Below, piece after piece: positions 1-10,697 of a stretch of DNA of 59,819 bases. Within the stretch, counting starts at the first letter, position 1; every line of letters begins with the position of its first letter. The stretch is from Rhizophlyctis rosea (taxonomy: Eukaryota; Chytridiomycota; Chytridiomycetes; Rhizophlyctidales; Rhizophlyctidaceae), in the NCBI GenBank assembly GCA_027596075.1, contig JADGJC010000252.1, positions 1-59,819 of the forward strand, read 5' to 3'. Under the pieces are notes generated by a model. The model searched no databases. It was not told the DNA's origin and saw only the letters and a program-made list of their open reading frames with translations. A program made the position numbers and the translations under genes.

Positions 1-348
1 CCACTTGATCATTTCTCCCGTCCCTACCGCGGACCCAGCCCAACCCAACCGAACCAAATTCCCCATCTTCCTTCGACCCAAACTCCCAACCCCTCCCCCC
101 CTTCCCTCCCTCTCCCACCTTCACTCCCGTATGCCCACGATCCAGTTCACTCCACTTATCCCCTCGCCCACAACAAAATGCTGCATTGGGACCACTCCAG
201 TCGTCTCCGTGCCCTTCGCAGTCCCAGGCCCTATCCTGTATTCACTCCCATATCCCATCAAAGTGTATTCGGCTCTAACGGCCTTCCCTATCGCGCCCAC
301 TCCCACTGCCCCCGCTTGTTAACCACGAATAAGTGACCAAGTACCTAC

Positions 349-582
349 CAGAGATGAAAGGTTCCAACTGCAAATCGGAGCAGAAAAAATCACAAGGTCA
401 GTTTTAATCGATTCGTGCGTGGGAGTATTACCAGCAAGCATATGACACCTTACCGCGTTGTAATCATACGGCAAGTCAGGGAGGGTGTGCTTGTTCCTCA
501 TCGCGCCGGCGGACGCGGCAAAGAGACGAGAAGAGGGCACCGCGATGCGGCGGACGGCGTTGCGGGTGGTTGGTACGAGCAT
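349..582 (-). CDS. SOD2: Mitochondrial Mn superoxide dismutase, 5' exons only (partial)
   Basis: Fe/Mn-SOD family enzyme that dismutates superoxide to oxygen and hydrogen peroxide in the mitochondrial matrix. Exon 1 (582-454, 43 codons) gives an Arg/Ser/Ala-rich presequence lacking acidic residues, followed by KHTLPDLPYDYNA, the hallmark N-terminus of mature Mn-SOD. A GT donor follows at 453. A 19-nt exon (367-349, after a TTTGCAG acceptor) continues in frame as LEPFIS, matching the family's LEPxIS segment. It is followed by a GTAGGT donor. The next expected segment, containing the metal-binding His of the LHHxKHH helix, is not found in 1-348, so intron 2 runs off the window. Metal ligands are therefore not visible. 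A TATA-like ATAAATA lies about 85 nt upstream of the ATG (665-671). The gene is divergent from EF-Ts with a short shared promoter region. Family identity is firm; completeness cannot be judged. Confidence 0.85.
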
Positions 583-956
583 CTTTGGTGGTGAGTGAAT
601 GGGTTGTTGTGATGTAGATGGGGCTCGATGAGATAAGTAGATGGTCGTGGGAAGATGGGCAGGCTATTTATGGCGACAGGGCCGTGAATAATGAGGTCAG
701 ATTTGGGCCAGATTGGAACCGGGGGAAGCTGGAACCAGGTATGTGTGAGTCAGGATGAGTGATGCATGGGTGTGCTTGCATGGGTGTGCATTCGGAAGAT
801 GGATGAGTGACTCACGCGCGTCGGAACATGCGCCACAAACAAAGGTGCGGTTCCCTCCGGTTTCCCTCAGGTTTCCCTCCCGGAGGCCTCCCGTTTTTGC
901 CCTGTTCTCCTTTCCTCGCTTCCATTAGATCCATAAGCATCACCACACCACCCACA
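583..956. promoter_or_regulatory. Shared divergent promoter region between SOD2 and EF-Ts
   Basis: This 374-bp spacer separates two head-to-head nuclear genes for mitochondrial proteins. On the minus strand an ATAAATA element (665-671) is suitably placed for SOD2. No clear TATA is seen for the EF-Ts direction, whose leader (about 900-956) is pyrimidine-rich. Coordinated expression is an inference from geometry only. Confidence 0.4.
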
Positions 957-2430
957 ATGAGACCCAGACTCCCACCCACACTCCGCTCCCGCCTCCCCAA
1001 AACCACCTTCCAACCCCGCTGCCAACATGCACCCCTCCTCATCCGCACCTTCACCTCAACCACTCCCTCCCTTGCCTCACCCACAACTCAACTCGTAGCG
1101 CGTTTGAGGAAAGCGACCGGTTGTTCAATCTCAAAGGCAAGGGAGGCTATAAAGGCCGGAGAGCAGGCGCAAGGTTCGACGGAGGAACTGTACAAGAGTG
1201 CCCTTAAATGGCTCGACGCTGACGCCGCGGCAAGTGCTTCCAAGAAGGCGGGTAAATTGGCCAGTAGGACGGCTAAGGAAGGTGTGTTTGGGTGGAGTTG
1301 ATTGTTGATACGGGTATTGAATGGGTGGACGTAGGCGGGAGGGGGTTGGATGGGGCAGGGGAGAGATGGGTGGGAGGTGGAGTTGAGGTGAGCAGGTGGG
1401 CGGAAGGTTCATGGTTGTAGAAGACCCCGTCCAGTTCTTGCCCTGCCTTTGGCGGCTGGCTGGATCCGGCCAGATCCGACTCGAGTGGGCTGGACAGACA
1501 GGGGGATCTCAATCGCTTTGGCGGGAGTCGGTTGGAATGGACTTGATTGGGATGGATCGGGCTCGAGTGAAAATTGTTTGGATGCAAGTTTTGCGGCAAT
1601 CTTGCTAACCTCATCCCTCTTACGTAGGTCTAATCGCCGTAACACACCTCTCAACAACGCCTCAAACCCCCATCTCCGCCTCCATCATCGAACTAAACTC
1701 CGAAACCGACTTCGTCTCCCGCTCACCGGACTTCACATCCCTAGCCGAACGAATCGGCATCACGGCCGCGATCCTCTCTGATGACCTTTCCTCCTCCACT
1801 GCCACGGACGCACTAACTTCCCAGTCACCTGAATCCCTCCTCGCTGCACCGTTGTTGCCACACCCGTCTGCTCCTGCGGAGGGTGAGGAGTCGTACCAGA
1901 GCGTACAGGAAAGAATAACGGAGACGATTGGGAAATTGGGGGAGAATATCCAGTTGAGACGTGTTATGACTGTTGGTGGGAGGGAAGACCAAATTGTCGG
2001 TACATACGTCCATGGTGACTCCTCCCTTCCCAAAAACCTCGGTCGGATTGGGGCCCTATTAGTAATCAGAGTCCGACCCATATCCCTCCTCTCCTCCTCC
2101 TCAACACCCACCCTCTCAACCCTCGCCCGCCAACTCGCACAACAAGTCGTCGGTTTCTCCCCCCTTTCCATCACCCCGTCCTCCCTCCCTCCCTCCGCCT
2201 TACCGGAGGAAGGCGAGTCTGAATCCGACTTCCTAGATCGTGTCGTACTGTTACGACAACCTTTCTTAGCGGGTGGTGGGACGGTGGGCGAAGTGGTGAA
2301 GAAGGTTGGAGAGGATGTTGGTGGGCATGTAGAGGTTGTGGGCTTTGTACGATATGAGTGTGGAGAGGGGATTGAGAAGAAGGAAGATAACTTTGCGGAG
2401 GAGGTGTTGAAGCAGGCGGGGTTGGTGTAG
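957..2430 (+). CDS. Mitochondrial translation elongation factor Ts
   Basis: Guanine-nucleotide exchange factor that recycles mitochondrial EF-Tu from its GDP to its GTP form. Two exons (957-1281 and 1628-2430) join in phase to 375 codons. The join is ...GAA G|GT CTA; the intron is GTGTGT...TACGTAG, 346 nt, long for this window. Residues 1-40 are Arg/Ser/Thr/Pro-rich, a plausible mitochondrial targeting peptide. Residues about 45-85 (LVARLRKATGCSISKAREAI) form the UBA-like N-terminal domain that contacts EF-Tu. After the intron, IIELNSETDFVSR carries the family's TDFV motif, which inserts at the EF-Tu magnesium site. NIQLRR and DFLDRV-type segments of the two dimerisation subdomains follow. 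Length fits mitochondrial EF-Ts (about 300-380 residues). I took the ATG at 957 because it immediately precedes the targeting-like peptide; the same frame stays open further upstream. Confidence 0.9.
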
Positions 2431-4852
2431 GGGATGGGGAAGGTTGAGCCTAGTTAGTGGATGCGTTATAGGTAGATAAGGCTGCAGGTGTAGATATTTA
2501 GGGGGTTAGATTTTGTATGACGATTATTGTGGGAACTTCGGGTACGCCAATGCTTTCAAAGTCCTACATCCCGAGCACCAAATGTGGGTTTTATGGCCCT
2601 TCTGCTTGATCGATGATACAGAGGGATCCGGTGCCGTAGATTGGGTGGCGGTAAGGCGCAAATGTGTAGGTTGATACATTGCGTTTGCGCATGACAGTGT
2701 CCGTGGACGAGGTAGATTTGTTGTCATGGGCGGTCCTGGCCCGGCAAGCTGTCCGATGTGTGACACATCCCTTTTATTTATTTTTTTTGTTTGTTTCTGA
2801 TGTCCTTGTCTTGAAGGCAAGCGATAAAGATAGGTTGAGAAGCTAGAGACGATATGTCGGATCGGATATGCAATCGCAGGTTGCATGCGGCCATACTGAG
2901 ATTGAACACTCTCACGACGGCTTTCCTTCGCTTTGTGACAATCGGAACTGTGAGGGAGCAAATGACCAAAGTGAGTCGGTGCCTTTTCAACGGGCTGGAA
3001 ACTCAGCCGACACATGAGGGTGAGGCGACTCTTCAGTCCGCTTATTAGTTGAAACTAGTCGTCAATGCTCATTCAAGTGCACATGGTGAGTCATTCCCTG
3101 ATGATGTGTTGGTCAAACCTATGCTTCCGAACTCCAGCAAGGCGTTGTCATCCTCTCTTTTTCTTGTCAATCGCTGCCATCAGTCGACTGTACACTGAAG
3201 CGACAATGGATGAAAAGGTTGAAAAGGAATGAGTCCGATGCCTCATCATTGGCAATGCAGTTGGTCACACCAAACCTTCCAAAGTGCGAGCAAAGGGATC
3301 ACAGCTTTTTTTTTTGTGGTTCTCGATCCCGATTGCTGCTAGATGGCAGTATGGTTCGAGGGACTGGACATACAAAGTCTGCACTTGCACCTTACAGGTT
3401 GGGTCTACGTCATGTTCTTCCAGTCGTCAACATCATCGACAGAGAATCTTTGCTCTGCTGTCTCTATAACGTACGTGGTGAAACCATTCTTCTTGTCCCT
3501 TGGATGTATTCGCCCATGTATTCGCCCATGTCCCTTGGATGCATTCGCCCAAAGATCGATTCGCGCGAAGAGCAATCATCTCGAAGATTACCCACCCACT
3601 GCATAAGTCATCTCACGTGAGCTCTGTCAACGTGGATGGCGTGAGGCGGGGGGAAAAGGAAACATCCCGCTTCACCAGATGGAAGTGAATCATCGTAGCG
3701 GGGGTACGATACGCTTGGTGTGCATGCAGCGCGGAAAATTCTACGCATTTTTATTCCCTGCTCGTTTGTGTCTTGGGCTAGGGAACTGCTAGGGCTCGGA
3801 AGGGTTGAAGTCTGGAAAGATAGTGCGTTCACGTATTTCTGAACCATGCGTTGGTTTGAGATGAAATCAATGCTTCCGAACTACGGCAACATGTGTACAA
3901 GAGTGCTGTTTCTGGCTTTCCATTCGGATCATGTTAAAATATGCTAATTGTGCGGAGAGTCGACTACGCATCGGAGCGTGGATTGACTTAATGATGCCCA
4001 GATATTGACTGACTTCTGTAAACTACCGGAGTGTGGTTGACGTTTCGAGCCAGTGTGTCTTGACTTACGTATGTCAAAAGAGGACAATGCCGAAAACCTT
4101 CCGTGAACAGGGAATCGAACAGTATTGATGCGCACTTCGCAACGACATGCCATGCCGCAATGTTCTCAAGAGCGGGTAAGCACCGCAATCGAGCTTCCTT
4201 CCAACTCTCAAAGCATTCATTGGCTGATTGGGCGTTCCTGACGTTCCAGTGTGTGATTGCCTTGCTGTAGGATTTGATTTTTTACTTCTTCACATTCTTT
4301 GTTCCCACAGCACAAGGATCTTTGGTGAATGAAGAAAAGAGCACCCCGCTCCAATTCCCCCCTCATATTGCAATCAGCTAAGGTGACGGTTCGTGGCCGC
4401 TTGTCAAAATCTTTGACGTTCATTTTTTGGGAGAAGCGTCATTGGTTGCTTGGAATTTGCACTTTGATGCATGTAGATTAAAAAAGAAAAGTTGAATTCA
4501 GCACCATATCAGTGAGAATTTGAGAGTTTGGCAGAGCGCGAGTTTGTGCCTAGGTGCAATGGGTGGGGGTCAATGCAGCTGTTGGTAGGATTGTCGATGT
4601 TTGAAAAGTTGGATTCAATCATCATGTGGAAGAGAAGAAGCACTTTCACTCGGTGCAACTATTGGTGTTCGGTATTCATGCAGATTCATGCGAATTCATG
4701 CAGATTTACAAATGAAACGATGCATTATACATCATTTACGGGGGGTGTGGGTTGAGGCCGGGTGTATTTATGTCTAAGTAAGATATGCCATCGACTCGGT
4801 TAGTGAGGGTGAGGGCAAAGCTCATGGTCAAAATGGGATACTTACTTACTAA
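2431..4852. other. Gene-poor interval
   Basis: No recognisable gene. Open frames are short, overlap on both strands and have the Ser/Arg/Cys/Trp-rich composition of chance translations. Two small direct-repeat patches stand out. One is at 3494-3550, where TCCCTTGGATGTATTCGCCC recurs with interruptions. The other is three 10-nt near-copies of ATTCATGCAG at about 4675-4706. Confidence 0.5.
3494..3550. repeat. Short imperfect tandem repeat
   Basis: The phrase TCCCTTGGATGTATTCGCCC is followed by a partial copy (TGTATTCGCCCA) and then by a second full copy with one change (GTAT to GCAT). A 17-base exact match to the start of this unit occurs at 7771-7787. Confidence 0.6.
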
Positions 4853-5893
4853 TTATGGTTTCCAGCTACTCACCGGACCAAAGTACGACATTCTGTACGC
4901 GCCGCGCTCTTTGCGTTCCTTTTCCATCTCCTTCTCAGCATTGAAGGGACCGCAGATTTTGTCTATGTCGGAGGCTGTGAGATGCTTGACCACGTGCTTT
5001 GACAGCCTCTCCAACTCGAACTTCTTCTCCTCGTCTCCGAGCTTATTTCCGTCCTCCCAAGCCAGCCAGACGAAAGGTTCGTAGGTTGACTCGAGTTCTA
5101 TGAGAAACTCTAAAATTTGGAGCTGGCTGTAGTTGTTATCTCCGCACTTGCCGTACAGGGAGTTCAACCTCGTCATCATGCTCCAAATTTTCGGGTTCCT
5201 GATCCTCCGTCTAGTGAACGGCCAACTCTTCTCGCCACCCGCCCGCTGTTTGAGAGAATCGAGCGGTGTCTCGGCCTTCTTGAACTTCTTGGCAACAGAC
5301 TTAACTTTCCACTTTATCTTTCTCTTCAACTTGCTCCCCAAGTTCGCCCCTTTCTCTCCCTTAAGGTTCGAGGATGCGTCTGCTCCTGACGCTATTTCCG
5401 ATACTTCTGTTTTCACATCCGCCCCTCCTTCCTGACCACCTGTTATTGCTTCTTTCCCATCCGCTCCTCCTTCCGGACTGTCCGATACTGCTCTTTTTCT
5501 ATCCGCCCCTCCTTCCTGAGCATCTACCCTTTCCAACTCAAGCTCATCCTCCTCGCTGGAGTAGTGCTCTGCCACGCCCTCATCCAAATGCTTTTCGTCG
5601 CACTCGAACATCAATACTATCCTGTTTTTAAGCGGGTTTTGGTGGCGCTCGTGCTCAGGCAGCTTCCGAGACTGTTCGTGCAATCGTGACCGACTGTCAA
5701 TTTTTGAAGGGCCGTCAGGGTCCACGAGCTCATTGGCGTCCTGCATTGGACGACAACCGATGTGAATAGGTTTGGTTGTTGTCCTGTAAATGCTCCGAAA
5801 AGGACCGGCTGAACCCCCAGCACTGATTGGAGAGATATACGAGCATAAATGCCGGATCGTAGTTGCCAAAACTGCGATGGAAGAATTCAACAA
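4853..5893 (-). CDS. Hypothetical protein with EGGAD repeats
   Basis: An uninterrupted 346-codon frame, the longest on either strand in this part, with biased, protein-like composition. The N-terminus (MLNSSIAVLATTIRHLCSYI) is hydrophobic and could be a signal or anchor segment, but no clear cleavage site is visible. Residues about 60-130 are charged. They lead into three EGGAD-containing repeats of about 17 residues, encoded by near-identical DNA at 5416-5435, 5458-5477 and 5500-5519. A Lys-rich stretch with basic clusters (KLKRKIKWKVKSVAKKFKK) follows, resembling a nuclear-localisation or nucleic-acid-binding segment. The C-terminal 120 residues look globular, with WLAWEDG and CGPFNAEKEMEKERKER. 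A GTGAGT donor at 4873 suggests the last few codons may be replaced by another exon. I do not recognise the family; a lineage-specific, possibly secreted protein is one option. Confidence 0.55.
   Translation of the reverse strand: MLNSSIAVLATTIRHLCSYISPISAGGSAGPFRSIYRTTTKPIHIGCRPMQDANELVDPDGPSKIDSRSRLHEQSRKLPEHERHQNPLKNRIVLMFECDEKHLDEGVAEHYSSEEDELELERVDAQEGGADRKRAVSDSPEGGADGKEAITGGQEGGADVKTEVSEIASGADASSNLKGEKGANLGSKLKRKIKWKVKSVAKKFKKAETPLDSLKQRAGGEKSWPFTRRRIRNPKIWSMMTRLNSLYGKCGDNNYSQLQILEFLIELESTYEPFVWLAWEDGNKLGDEEKKFELERLSKHVVKHLTASDIDKICGPFNAEKEMEKERKERGAYRMSYFGPVSSWKP
5416..5519. repeat. Three direct repeats within the EGGAD gene
   Basis: A 20-nt unit (CATCCGCCCCTCCTTCCTGA on the plus strand) recurs three times with few changes at 42-nt spacing. 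It encodes the EGGAD motifs of the overlapping minus-strand gene. The regular spacing suggests internal tandem duplication of a codon block. Confidence 0.7.
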
Positions 5894-6513
5894 AAGCTGA
5901 CAAAGTATTCACCTGACTGAATGCGGAGATGGGCTCAAGATGGCAACAGGCTTTAGTTGTAACCTGGAGATGTTGTGAAATGTGATACTCGGAGGTCGAG
6001 ATTGTAGGAATGTGGTTTTCCAAGTGATGGGATTGGTGTGTTTGCACTGGTTGACAGGTTGACCGTCCCAGGGTTTGATAGGTATGAGTGATGAACGGGA
6101 TTGAATAGATCAGACCAGCTTACGACCAATGCGTCCATTGACTTTCCAGTCACCCTCATCTTGGTTCCACAAGGGGCTTTCAGGGTGGTTCATTGTGTGT
6201 TATGATCACTTCGAATTATACGAACGCTGCACAAGGAGACAAGGACAATGAAAGGGCTCTGTCCCAGTGCTTACATAAGAACATCAACTTCTGGGCCTCC
6301 CAAGCATTGTTGTGCTTACGTAACACGAATTTCCTCACGTAGACCGGTGACATACGGATTTGTTGCGATTGCATCGTTGGAAAAATAGCGTGTCAGTTCC
6401 CTTCCAGCCTTCCAGGATTGTAGAGTGTATGGTGACACGTCCTTTCAGGAGGAACTCGCTTCTGAACCAATCGCTCGACCTCCCCCTTCGTGGGGAGCAT
6501 TTTCATCCTCCAG

Positions 6514-8735
6514 CCATTGTGGGCAGCAAAGGACGTCGCCTGCATCCGTGGAATATTGGAATGGGAGCAAAGGCAATATCGGATGTACAACAATGCTGCA
6601 CTACCTGAAAATTGGAGGTACGTACCTAGTTGATTCAGGCCTTATTCGTACCGCACAACTCTACTAGGAGGTGGATCATGGGGCACTTCTCAGCGAAATG
6701 GTGCAGCTGGGGGTCTTTAAGGCGATTGAGGACCTCCGTCCTTTTTTGCAAGTATCAGATCTGTTACCGGTGGGGTTTGACGGGGGTGATGGAGTTCCTA
6801 ATATCCATGCGTGGCGACGGAGTGTTGCCATAGGTCATTGACGGGCGGGGAGAGAAGCGAGGGAGTGTTGCGTTGCGGGATGCTGGACGGATCATTTCGG
6901 GGGGTTGCGATTCTCATCGGATGCTTGACATGATGCATCACCATTCGACTGCGGACCGTCTTGGATGATCATTGGGCTCCCCAAGGCATTTGGATTCGAA
7001 ACAATATCCTTCATTTTTCTGCTTTACCCGTCTTACCATGTTTGTGCGAAATGGTGTAAGTTCTAATCATGCAATTGCCAGAATGCAAACATATATTGAC
7101 TTGATGTTGATCTGCAAGGGAGGGATCACTGCTTCTTTTCGCTGTGCGTGCTTTGTCAACCTGTCTCGGACGTCCTACGCCGCCGGTAACTCCGGTATCG
7201 AGGCAACCCCGGTGAAATTGACTGTTGGGGATTGAAAAGACATCACGAATCCCTCCACCACCTGGTGGAGATCGAAACTCAGTGTCGGCAAACAAATGTA
7301 CTTAATGTCGTAGATCACTACACATCATAAAGTCCGGCTACCAAGTAGATGCCGACTCGCCGGTATGGATGTTTCGAGATCTGAAAGAGAGTTCGCATTT
7401 CGATCATGGGGAGGTGGCAGATGGGATTCCTATGTTTTCCTTTGAAGTTGCCCGTGAGCGCTCTGATGATGAGTGTGATTGCCGGCGAGCTCTTTCATGG
7501 GAACATCAAATTGGTTGAAATATCAGCCTTGTTGGCACTCTGGAGATTGATGACCCGGTTTCAGCATAACGGTACCTGCGTGGTCAATGTGGCAGCCATA
7601 AAGGTACGGTTTCTTTCTGCGGTCGCACCATCTGCAGTGAGTATACCCAAACTGCGAATCTAGTTACTCCAGGTGTTGAGACTGCTGTGCCGCATTTCGA
7701 GGCAGTGTGCAGAAAACAAAAGGAGAATGTTCTGAATGAGGCCGCAAAACTCCTTTCCATTTCCGCTTTGTTGTCCCTTGGATGTATGCGTTTATGGATG
7801 AAACACTCCATTATTGGTCAGTGTGTACTTCCAGCTCAAGTCAATTCTCAATTTTCAAGCATGAAGTCCTCGGCTACAATCGACTCCCCTTGGTATGTCC
7901 TACGTATTCATAAATGTTCGTACCTATCGTGACATCCCATACGAAAGGCAGGAGTTGTGCTGATCAAGGCGCATAATGCTGGCATACCAAAACGCCAGAA
8001 TTTCTTTTGGTCTTCGCACGTTTGTTTTGCAATGCCAGACATGTCATGAGATGGTCCATGTGTGCTCGACGACGGGAGTCACTTTCCAATGCGCAGTTTA
8101 AATCCGTTATGAAAGTCAGGCAGGTACATTTAAGCAGACTGACGGTCCAGCGGCTTTGCTTACGTGCGGCCAAGGTGGTGTTGACCTTGATTTAAACTTC
8201 ACCCTCTCCTCTCGTACGGGGAGATGTTCTTTTCCTCACTTGCTAGCCATAACACATGGCAGCTTGCACACATTTGAATACGCGAAAAAGACACCCACAT
8301 GTTTCCTGGGTAAAGGTTGACGCCATGCCCTTCTATTCGCTGTTTTGCTGTCAGGTTCCATCCATCTGTTTTGATTCTGCAATCTGCACATTGACTGAAC
8401 ATTGTGTGCAAAACGATCGAGTTCGTCAGTGAGATTCTACCGGAAACCTACTTGGCAGAATGAAAGACTATCAGGTGATGCATGTAGGTTTACTCTGACG
8501 CTTGACTCAGCGTGGATCTTGCTGAAGTGGCGGGAAATGCTTCATCATATATTCCGTATGACCTTGTCGGTGCGTTCAGAGTCCGGGGTGAACATTTTAG
8601 CATATCTGACAACCACAACGTTTTCAAAAAACTCGTTTGTAAAGTAATAGCTAGGAGAAAGCTGTGGTATCATTTGCAATCTCTGTGGCGGTGGCAGACG
8701 CTCCAATTGTCCATTTCTTGCCGCTGCGCGTAACG
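6514..8735 (+). pseudogene. Unrecognised spliced or broken coding block
   Basis: Several plus-strand segments read like protein, though no single frame spans them. The best supported pair is 6514-6617 and 6694-6841. A CCTCCAG acceptor, a GTACGT donor and a TTCTCAG acceptor bracket a 76-nt intron and keep one frame (ALPENW|SEMVQLGVFKAIEDL) until a TGA at 6839. Further acidic-rich segments lie at about 7225-7315 (HLVEIETQCRQTNVLNVVDH) and 7313-7512 (SGYQVDADSPVWMFRDLKE). These abut in different frames, as after a 1-nt indel. Others lie at 7660-7790 (TPGVETAVPHFEAVCRKQKE) and 8512-8640 (YIPYDLVGAFRVRGEHFSIS). The family is unknown. The block could be one intron-rich gene with errors, a pseudogene, or unrelated chance frames, so confidence is limited. 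The remaining flanks (5894-6513 and 8736-9636) show nothing definite. Confidence 0.3.
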
Positions 8736-9636
8736 GTTGTTTTCTTTTGATCGCCCAATCATTTTGGGGCACATTGACAAAGGAAACGATCGTTCGCAAT
8801 GCGGTAGTCTGAATATCACGCCGAAACACTTTGGCTCGGGGTGATCAATGCTTGCTAATTCATCCCAGAGTGTTCCGCAGTTTCTGATGTCTTGAGCTCT
8901 TCCACCGACGAAAGAAATTCATTACCTATGATACTGACGTTCGGAAGTATATTAAAGGTGAACACACCAGAACCCTGCTAGGAGCCTGGGAAATCCGCCA
9001 CATGAACAGAGCTTTTACAACAGCTCAATAGTCTCTTGCGAAATTTCAATGGAGCCTGGTCATCGGACAACGCGATAACATGACCGGCACACGCACATCG
9101 CGATTTGGGAAGACATCGGATAAGATACCTGATTGAAACGTATCATGTACTTTAGGGTGCTTCGCACTGCTGTCTGTTGGACAGTCGGCTCTTGGACACT
9201 TTGGTAAAAACTATGATGATCATCTTCTTCAAAGGACGCTTGCCATCTGAACCGTTGTCTTGGTATTGGAATGATGGCCACCATAGAGAACCTGCCTGGT
9301 TGGTCCAATCAATGAATCATGCCATGCCTTTTGTGGCCCGCTTGAATATCTCTTGTCGCGTGTGCGATGAGCGTTGAGAAACTTGTCCTTTGATCGTGTG
9401 GCGTCACAATGGGAAAAGAAAAGGCACTTCGAAACGGACAGAAAAGTTAGATGAACAATTGCATGTTATGGCATCAAACCGACTCCGCTAAATTGTGTTC
9501 GCGGCAAGGACCTCCTATCGATCTTTGAGAGAGAAGTAAGGTACCATATGCATATGACACGCCATAATCGTAGTGGTTGAAGTGATGAGCCACTGAACAT
9601 TGAGTGATGACACTCCGTTTACATTAAGACTCTGCC

Positions 9637-10697
9637 TTACAGCGTGACACAGCCCCTCACGCTACTATCCTCCTGCCAAATACCACCATAAATCAGCCCC
9701 TCATTGATCCCACTCTCCTGCACTCCATTGTACAAGAAGTTGGCCAAATTCGCCCCAACCGCCCTCTTCTGCAACCCGATATGGGTCTCCCCAAGTGTCG
9801 TCGGTGCCTTCCCAGACAGATTGTTCCTAATCAGCCCAGTCACGAGCTTCAACGGACGATATCCTGTCGAATAGTACACAGAAAGATAGTTGCTGTCATA
9901 ATCAAGGTGGATACCGAAGTTGTGCCACTCGTCGTCAGTGAAGGGTGTAGAGAAGAAAGTGCGGATAGGTGTTTCCCATTTGTAACCTTGGAGGTACAAT
10001 TCTTTCCGGCCGTGTTTTTGTTCGTGCTTACTGAGGTTTTTGGCGTCCATCGGGGTTCCCGTTTTGAGTGTCCAGAAGTCGGCTTGCCAGTCTTGTGCTT
10101 CGTGGAAGGCGAGGGCGTATTCATGGCGGTAGTCGAGGGGACGGGAAGGGTCGGTGCGGAGGGAGATGTGCCATGTTTTGATGCCGGAGACGGTGGGGTT
10201 GTTGTTGTTAACGAGGAGCTCGGCGCGGCGGAGGGCGGTTTCACGGCCTTCGGATGTTGAGCCGAAGATGGATGCGTCACTGAATGATAGGTAATGGAAA
10301 CAAACTTCAATGAGCACCAATGGATTTCGTTTGCACCTTCTGGAGACCGAGCATCGAACTTACGTCAAGGTGACTTCAATCGGCTTTGCACCTACAAACG
10401 CGTCAAACCTTGATGACGGGACATGAGGGAACTTGATAATCTCCTCCCAGGTCAGATCTGATGCAATGTGTCAGAAAGTAAGAGGCGTCGCCTCACAACT
10501 GTCCACTCACTCTGGCCTTTTACGTAACCCGGATTGAACGGACTCTCTGTGGTATCAAAAAGAGATGTTGCTGCATTTTGCGGGATGCGACCGTCGAAAG
10601 ATACAGGACACTTGGGGTGCCAGGACGCGGGTCGTGCATTGGCTGCTGCCAATTGAAGAATTAGGGCGCTGCCGGCGAGTAGAGTGACTGAGATCAT
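9637..10697 (-). CDS. Secreted glycoside hydrolase family 131 (beta-glucanase)
   Basis: GH131 enzymes are extracellular beta-1,3/1,4/1,6-glucan-degrading hydrolases of fungi and oomycetes. Three exons (10697-10511, 10457-10364, 10279-9637) join in phase to 307 residues. Residues 1-21 (MISVTLLAGSALILQLAAANA) form a clear signal peptide; this ATG was preferred over one 114 nt upstream because it begins the signal. Family-like blocks then follow in order: SFDGRIPQNA, FNPGYVKGQNLTWEEIIKFP (across intron 1), PIEVTLTDASIFG (across intron 2), ETALRRAELLV, GIKTWHISLRTD, HNFGIHLDYDSNYLSVYYS and the closing GLIYGGIWQEDSS. The length equals a single catalytic domain; no CBM1 is present. A TATA-like ATATAGATAAAT lies about 170 nt upstream. 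A role in plant or fungal wall glucan breakdown follows from the family; the exact substrate is not determinable. Catalytic residues are not assigned. Confidence 0.82.

Noticed and set aside
3210..3620. 136-codon plus-strand open frame
   Set aside because: Composition is that of a chance frame and it runs through the tandem repeat at 3494-3550; no start context or splice support.
7771..7787. 17-base exact match to 3493-3509 as evidence of a repeat family
   Set aside because: Similarity ends almost at once on both sides; one 17-mer match in a 60-kb window is not rare enough by itself.
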